From a bacterium (GTDB lineage Bacteria > Tectomicrobia > Entotheonellia > Entotheonellales > Entotheonellaceae), in the NCBI GenBank assembly GCA_027294925.1, contig JAPULM010000311.1:1-13858 (forward strand): 13,858 nucleotides of DNA. The letters run 5' to 3'. The notes below the pieces were generated by a model. It ran no database searches. It was not told where the DNA came from and was given only the letters and a program-made list of their open reading frames with translations. Positions 9,214-13,858 of the stretch are shown piece by piece (within the stretch, counting starts at the first letter, position 1; each line of letters opens with the position of its first letter). Both the position numbers and the translations under genes were made by a program.

Positions 9214-9290
9214 TCTTCGCTCGCGGCAGTGGCAATCTGATAAAACTGAAGCAGCACGAGGAACCAGGGTCAACTCCCATCAGGTGCAAT

Positions 9291-10061
9291 TTAGAGATGC
9301 TGGGCGAGAAACGTATCCAGGGCCCGGTTGAATTCGGGGGCGCTCTCCCAGTATACGGAATGGCCGCAAGCCTCGAATTCGAGGTAGGTGGCGTCCGGCA
9401 TCGCCTCGACCACCTGGCGCACAATCTCCGGCGCCACCACCGGGTCCTCGGAGCCGACGATGAAGCAGGCCGGCACCCGCAGCCCGACGAGGCCGTCTTT
9501 AGGCGTGGTAGCCTGCTCGGTCGCCCCAGTGCGCGGCGGATTGAGCCCTTGCACTTGCTGGTAGAGGAAGGTCATCTCCGGCTGACTCTTGATGAAGCTT
9601 GGGGCCATGAACCCACGCAGTAGCACACTGGCCTCTCCTGCCGCCGCCAGCCGTTGCTCTCGCAACTTTTCCCGCTGCTTATCGAGCTCGTCCCAGACTA
9701 GAATGCCGAGCGTATCGCACATGACCAGGGCTGAGACCCGCTCCGGGTATCGAAGCGTGAACCGCGACGCGGTACGGCCCCCCATCGACTGGGCAACCAG
9801 CGCGGTGCGCTGAATGCCGAGCTCGTCCAGCAACGCCTTGAGATCGTCGGCAAAACGTGCCGTTCCCTCGCCCTGCGGGTCGGTCGACCAGCAGAAGCCA
9901 CGGTGGTCGATCGTGATGCAACGGTATTTCTGACTGAAGTACGGCACCTGCTGCCACCACGACATGTGGTTGCCACCCGCCCCGTGCAGGAAGGTGACCG
10001 CCTCTCCATCACCATTGGATTCATAGTACAAATCGATACCATTGAGCTGCGTCAGGGGCAT
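9291..10061 (-). CDS. Alpha/beta hydrolase
   Basis: The 256-residue protein has the alpha/beta hydrolase fold: oxyanion motif HGAGG at 26-30, DHRGFCWS at ~52-59, nucleophile elbow AQSMGG with Ser92, acid Asp206 in GSEDPV, and His234 in CGHSVYWE. The elbow has Ala where the usual G-x-S-x-G has its first Gly, a tolerated variant. There is no signal peptide, so it is probably cytoplasmic. The substrate is unknown; relatives include esterases, C-C bond hydrolases and lactonases. ATG 10061 follows AAGGAG by 6 nt. It is convergent with the xanthine dehydrogenase family gene and transcribed alone. Local G+C is high (43 of 60 bases at 9421-9480), visibly above the tad genes and the right-hand genes, which would suit separate acquisition. 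Confidence 0.88.
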   Translation of the reverse strand: MPLTQLNGIDLYYESNGDGEAVTFLHGAGGNHMSWWQQVPYFSQKYRCITIDHRGFCWSTDPQGEGTARFADDLKALLDELGIQRTALVAQSMGGRTASRFTLRYPERVSALVMCDTLGILVWDELDKQREKLREQRLAAAGEASVLLRGFMAPSFIKSQPEMTFLYQQVQGLNPPRTGATEQATTPKDGLVGLRVPACFIVGSEDPVVAPEIVRQVVEAMPDATYLEFEACGHSVYWESAPEFNRALDTFLAQHL

Positions 10062-10157
10062 AACTCGCTCCTTATGTTTTACTATTTTCTGTCCCAGTAG
10101 ATCCTTACACAGGCCCGGTAAACGGATAGGACAAACAGTGCGACCAGGCCCTGTGGG

Positions 10158-11004
<847 letters not shown>

Positions 11005-11099
11005 GCAACTGGATCGAGGTCTTCGCCCGCCTGGGCGAAGCGCCTACCCAGGGTACCCTGGGGAATGGGCTCAGGGCAAGGCGCTTATGCACAAGTTGC
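11005..11099 (+). promoter_or_regulatory. Compound inverted-repeat structure in the deaminase leader (candidate structured RNA)
   Basis: Four inverted repeats lie within 95 bp. An outer pair is GCAACT (11005-11010) with AGTTGC (11094-11099). Inside is the perfect 8-bp stem CTTCGCCC-gcct-GGGCGAAG (11021-11040). A second perfect 8-bp stem, AAGCGCCT (11038-11045) with AGGCGCTT (11079-11086), encloses the perfect 16-bp palindrome CCCAGGGTACCCTGGG (11047-11062). The two inner stems share bases 11038-11040. Drawn as RNA this is a branched fold closed by the outer pair. No T-run follows. It could be a cis-regulatory leader, a decayed mobile-element end or a tandem protein-binding site; I recognise no known riboswitch. 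Confidence 0.4.
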
Positions 11100-11143
11100 G
11101 TCAAGCGTAGCAAATGGCCTTGCACCATGTAGAATAATCGCTT

Positions 11144-11160
11144 GGCGGCTAACAGCCGCC
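11144..11160 (+). promoter_or_regulatory. Hairpin just before the deaminase ribosome binding site
   Basis: GGCGGCT-aac-AGCCGCC is a perfect 7-bp stem with a 3-nt loop. It ends 5 nt before AAAGGGGA (11166-11173) and 15 nt before the ATG at 11176. A stable stem this close to the Shine-Dalgarno could influence translation; this is inferred from position only. Confidence 0.45.
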
Positions 11161-11175
11161 GTGTGAAAGGGGAAT

Positions 11176-11640
11176 ATGGCATCCAATCTCAATTATGACG
11201 CGATGTTGTGTATCGCAATTGAGGAAGCACAACAAGGACTTTCTGAAGGCGGCATTCCAATTGGCGCTGCTCTCTTTGATGCCCAAGGGCGCCTTCTCGG
11301 ACGTGGACATAATCGACGGGTGCAGGAAGATGACCCCTCAATTCACGGGGAGACGGACGCCTTTCGCAAAGCGGGTAGACAACGGACCTACCGCGACAAA
11401 ATTATGGTGACGACGCTAGCGCCATGTTGGTATTGTAGCGGGTTAGTCCGTCAGTTTCGTATCGGCCAGGTGATTGTGGGAGAGTCGGTCAATTTTTCAG
11501 GCGGTATTGAATGGCTCCGGGAACACGGTGTTACTATCGTGGACCTTCGATCAAGCATATGTATCGAGATGCTTGCCGATTACATTGCAAAGCACCCAGC
11601 CATCTGGCACGAAGATATTGGAGAGGATGAAACCGGTTGA
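11176..11640 (+). CDS. Cytosine/nucleoside deaminase (yeast FCY1-type, CDA fold)
   Basis: The 154-residue zinc deaminase resembles yeast cytosine deaminase along its full length as I recall it, including IPIGAAL, GRGHNRRVQ, VIVGESVNF and the C-terminal WHEDIGE. Zinc ligands are His57 (HGE), Cys84 and Cys87 (APCWYC); Glu59 is the proton shuttle, and Asn46 and Asp147 match substrate-contact residues. It would hydrolyse cytosine to uracil and ammonia, or act on a related base, in the cytoplasm for pyrimidine salvage. Guanine or other nucleobase deaminases share the fold, so the exact substrate is unproven. ATG 11176 sits just after AAAGGGGA. The leader holds strong hairpins (11005-11160). The stop overlaps the TTG of the truncated endonuclease I frame. 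Confidence 0.88.
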   Translation: MASNLNYDAMLCIAIEEAQQGLSEGGIPIGAALFDAQGRLLGRGHNRRVQEDDPSIHGETDAFRKAGRQRTYRDKIMVTTLAPCWYCSGLVRQFRIGQVIVGESVNFSGGIEWLREHGVTIVDLRSSICIEMLADYIAKHPAIWHEDIGEDETG

Positions 11641-11846
11641 TACGCTTTACTACCATCCGCTACGTGTTTACCGCATTCGTACTTGCTGCCGCGTTGTTTC
11701 CCCCAGCGGTCGCCCAGAACACCACCATCCAGTCTTTCAACAAAGCCAAGAAGCATGCTGCCAAGGTCTATGCTGGCCATGAGACCACCTTCTACTGCAG
11801 CTGTGTCTACACCGGAAAAGTCATTGATTATGTTCACAGCAAATAG
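11637..11846 (+). pseudogene. Endonuclease I (EndA/NucM) N-terminal fragment
   Basis: This 69-residue frame has a signal peptide (IRFTTIRY, then a hydrophobic FTAFVLAAALF, cleavage probably after AVA at 24-26). The mature part begins QNTTIQSFNKAKK and continues to TTFYCSCVYTG, the start of periplasmic/secreted endonuclease I. E. coli EndA is about 235 residues, and the conserved continuation with the catalytic EWEHVVPA region is missing. After VHS the frame reads K and stops, and no clear EndA text resumes downstream, pointing to a deletion rather than a point mutation. The only possible start is TTG 11637, whose TTGA overlaps the deaminase stop, with GGAGAGGA about 9 nt upstream. It should not make an active nuclease, though a short exported peptide could be produced. 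Confidence 0.8.
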
Positions 11847-12560
11847 TTTAAAACGCCGGACTTAAAAGAACGAGCCTTGTAAGGACCGCACACCCATGTT
11901 CCGCGCCTACCGCCTCACCTACCCCTTTAGTGAATACGGCCCACCACAGCTCTGGGAATGGCAATAAGGATTACGCTTGTCCATGAGGAAAGGGCGAGGT
12001 TATGCCTGCTTGCCATCAATGGTGATATTTCTGCCTCCCTACCACATCTTGACAAGTAGCAATGAAGCACAGGCCACCAGTAAGACCAAGACAAACGCCA
12101 CAATAGTCTGCATATCTGCTTTCATGGCTCAACCCTCTAGGCAGGTATGGGGTAAGAATTGTAGGTGATTAGACAGCAGTGTAGGACAGTTTGTTGGGCA
12201 GGGTCAATTGCTTGACTATGAGAAAAGGGCGATCTGTGTGGCAGGTCTGGTGGGGAATCGTTGATGTAGGGATGTTTGTCTTAAGTTGTTTTGAGGACAT
12301 GCCCCTGCACCATACGCTTAGTAGGTAACAACAATATCCTGGTGTTGTAAGAATATGGTATCAGAAACCATGTGTCCAACGATACTTTTTAATGGCTATG
12401 ATAAGTGTCATAGATTGATAGATAAGGTTGTTCCTTACTACCATGCTCACGAAATACAGCTTCATTGAATGGCGGTAAATTAGAAGGCAGTGAGCTAGCT
12501 GATGATCCCTTCAATGCTAACAGCGCCCGTTTCCACCTACATATTCACATGAGAGGAGGA
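11847..12560. other. Long stretch with little coding potential
   Basis: Apart from the small - strand ORF at 12039-12125 I see no convincing gene. Short + strand frames exist at 11896-11967 (YRLTYPFSEYGPP; unrecognised) and 12218-12328 (36 residues, RKGRSVWQVWWGIVDVGMF; weak start signal). The second resembles, from memory, the N-terminus of small membrane proteins beginning with WQVWW, and may be a cut-off relic. A 6-bp hairpin CTATGA/TCATAG lies at 12396-12413 without a T-run. Confidence 0.45.
12039..12125 (-). CDS. Possible 28-residue single-helix membrane protein
   Basis: A - strand frame runs from ATG 12125 to TAG 12039, with GAGGG 8 nt before the ATG. The product starts MKADMQT, has one hydrophobic stretch IVAFVLVLLVACASLLLV, and ends KMW. 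That is the layout of bacterial small inner-membrane proteins: a short polar head, one helix and a positive tail. I do not recognise a family. The gene stands alone in a gene-poor stretch. A chance ORF is possible at this length, but the ribosome binding site and composition favour translation. Confidence 0.4.
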   Translation of the reverse strand: MKADMQTIVAFVLVLLVACASLLLVKMW

Positions 12561-13547
12561 TTAGAAATCAAACCAGCCTAAGCGCGCCTCATGGCTTCGA
12601 CATAATAGTCCGAGTAGGCGCATACTGACCATCAACAGGTAAAACCCCAGCGACTTGCCGAGCACCACGCCAATCCATGACGCCGGTAGCCATGCTCCCA
12701 TATTGACACAGCTGACACAAACGGCAACAAAAAATAACCCACAGACGATAGCATAATCGCGGGGAATTTTTAGCATTGATTGAATAATCAAGAGCGGATT
12801 CAAGGCACCCAACGTCTTCAAAACAGATGTTGCGGCAAGTCCCATCGGTGCATACAGAGATCCTAAAACGACCAAAACGCCGAGCAATAAATAATTAGGC
12901 GACATGATAAAGGAAATGTCAGACGTATAGAGGAGGGCTGGCAGATAAGAAATAATCACAATACCCAACATGAAGGCATAAGCTGCGACGATTTCATCCA
13001 CCCAAAATTCAAGATCAAGCCACTCCGGCAAGTCGTCCTCACCATCGGCTGAGTCGGAGATGATCTTCATCATATAGGCGCCAATATACCCCCCGGTTAA
13101 AACCCCTATCAGAAGACCAAAAAAGCTCGCCAGCAGGGAAAACAAAACACCGCCGGCAAATATATATTTCCCGTGACCCCGCAGGGGATAGGAAAAAGCG
13201 CTGGGAATGAGAGGCAAAAAAGGCATTACCGTTGGGGCATAATGATCTGCTTGTCCGGCAGGGGAATGTTGTACATCCAACAACGCATCTTGAGGCTCAC
13301 TGTCAACCAACGAGTCAACGTGGCATACGGCGCCAGCTTTTTGAAGAGCCGATTTGTAGGCCATGGCAACCTGATAATCCACCTCGTCTTTAATCACGAC
13401 CGTGTGCTTTGCAAACAGGCGATCGACTTTATCACCACTGCTTTTAAAGAGGACACCGAGGTTGTGTTTCACCTCTTCGATATCACGACCGGCATCAACT
13501 TCGCCATGAAAGACAACTCTATAATGCGCTTGCCTCATCATATCCAT
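12561..13547 (-). CDS. Two-part membrane protein: N-terminal small domain plus DUF4013-like membrane domain
   Basis: The 328-residue protein has a soluble N-terminal domain (~7-78: HYRVVFHGEVDAGRDIEEVK, then a stretch ending KAGAVCHVD) whose alternating pattern suggests a small alpha-beta fold. Similar domains occur, as I recall, at the front of other proteobacterial membrane proteins. A linker (~80-125) leads to a membrane domain with helices at about 129-151, 186-207, 217-240, 265-285 and 295-317. LGALNPLLIIQSM near 247 and the end RLGWFDF recall DUF4013-type proteins. An acidic segment, DSADGEDDLPEW, sits between helices. No enzyme motif is visible and the function is unknown. The start is taken at ATG 13547, with AGGCGG 6 nt upstream. 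The ATG at 13553 directly abuts that motif and is less likely. No neighbour shares its strand. Confidence 0.75.
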   Translation of the reverse strand: MDMMRQAHYRVVFHGEVDAGRDIEEVKHNLGVLFKSSGDKVDRLFAKHTVVIKDEVDYQVAMAYKSALQKAGAVCHVDSLVDSEPQDALLDVQHSPAGQADHYAPTVMPFLPLIPSAFSYPLRGHGKYIFAGGVLFSLLASFFGLLIGVLTGGYIGAYMMKIISDSADGEDDLPEWLDLEFWVDEIVAAYAFMLGIVIISYLPALLYTSDISFIMSPNYLLLGVLVVLGSLYAPMGLAATSVLKTLGALNPLLIIQSMLKIPRDYAIVCGLFFVAVCVSCVNMGAWLPASWIGVVLGKSLGFYLLMVSMRLLGLLCRSHEARLGWFDF

Positions 13548-13653
13548 CTTCATCCGCCTGACACAATTCCTATAAGTTTTTCATCACCGATGACTGGCGC
13601 GATAACCGTTGGCAAACTCAATCATCCTTAATAAGCTCAATCCCTACAGAAGA

Positions 13654-13858
13654 ATGTGCTACCTATCGGTGCTACATTTGGACGGCTTGAGATCTGGGGT
13701 AAGGGCGACACAAGTTCGACGGAACATGCCTGTTTGCGGTGAGGCGACCCCACCACCCCATCTATTGGAAAACTACTACCTCGAACTGTTGCTTGGTGCG
13801 CTTGCAAAAGGTCCGCCAACGGTTCGTAGAGAGGCGCTTGAGTCATGCAGGCACGAGC
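13654..13858 (+). CDS. Doubtful open frame running off the right edge
   Basis: From ATG 13654 a frame stays open to the window end (68 codons), with text such as HLLENYYLELLLGALAKGP. There is no clear ribosome binding site, and a - strand frame over the same bases (13637-13846) is also open. I recognise neither. It may be the start of a real gene continuing outside the window or a decayed sequence. Confidence 0.2.
   Translation, partial: MCYLSVLHLDGLRSGVRATQVRRNMPVCGEATPPPHLLENYYLELLLGALAKGPPTVRREALESCRHE

Noticed and set aside
9209..9233. GCCACT...AGTGGC as a terminator between the convergent genes
   Set aside because: 6-bp stem with a 13-nt loop and no following T-run.
8799..9257. 152-codon - strand frame
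   Set aside because: Mostly antisense to the C-terminus of the xanthine dehydrogenase family gene; composition (Arg-rich) is typical of a shadow frame.
11047..11062. 16-bp palindrome as a rho-independent terminator
   Set aside because: Strong dyad but no U-tract on either strand.
11038..11086. Integron attC site
   Set aside because: The core GTTRRRY/RYYYAAC signatures are absent and no integrase or cassette array is present.

Overview
The window looks like chromosomal DNA of a Gram-negative proteobacterium, probably a gammaproteobacterium. This rests on the tad pilus gene order and on the relatives recalled for the phosphonate monoester hydrolase, the endonuclease I fragment and the two-part membrane protein. 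No rRNA, tRNA or CRISPR array was seen.

Region 1 (3-5082, + strand) is the 3' part of a tad/Flp type IVc pilus operon: the end of a TadG-like protein, then tadZ/cpaE, tadA/cpaF, tadB and tadC. Gaps are 12-27 bp and every internal gene has a recognisable ribosome binding site. TadZ (positioning ATPase), TadA (assembly ATPase) and TadB/TadC (inner-membrane platform) would form the pilus assembly motor. No tadD follows tadC.

Region 2 (5130-9092) holds two divergent enzyme genes. On the - strand is a formylglycine-type phosphonate monoester hydrolase/phosphodiesterase with its active-site residues in place. On the + strand is a molybdopterin-binding large subunit of the xanthine dehydrogenase family, with no FAD or iron-sulfur subunit gene beside it.

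Region 3 (9093-12560) looks like a plasticity zone. It holds an intact alpha/beta hydrolase gene on the - strand, locally G+C-rich, and an intact yeast-type cytosine/nucleoside deaminase on the + strand. Around them lie a serine resolvase with its catalytic middle deleted and its C-terminal helix-turn-helix left out of frame, a possible MutS-type ATPase scrap, and an endonuclease I gene cut off after about 69 codons. Long stretches have little coding potential. The leader of the deaminase gene (about 11005-11160) is packed with strong inverted repeats and is the best candidate for an undescribed regulatory or mobile structure here. A 28-residue single-helix membrane ORF sits at 12039-12125.

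Region 4 (12561-13858) has a - strand gene for a two-part membrane protein (small soluble N-terminal domain plus a DUF4013-like multi-helix domain). A doubtful open frame then runs off the right edge.

I found no convincing complete new multi-gene system. The points most worth a second look are the structured deaminase leader, the three gene remnants in region 3, and the unpaired molybdenum subunit.
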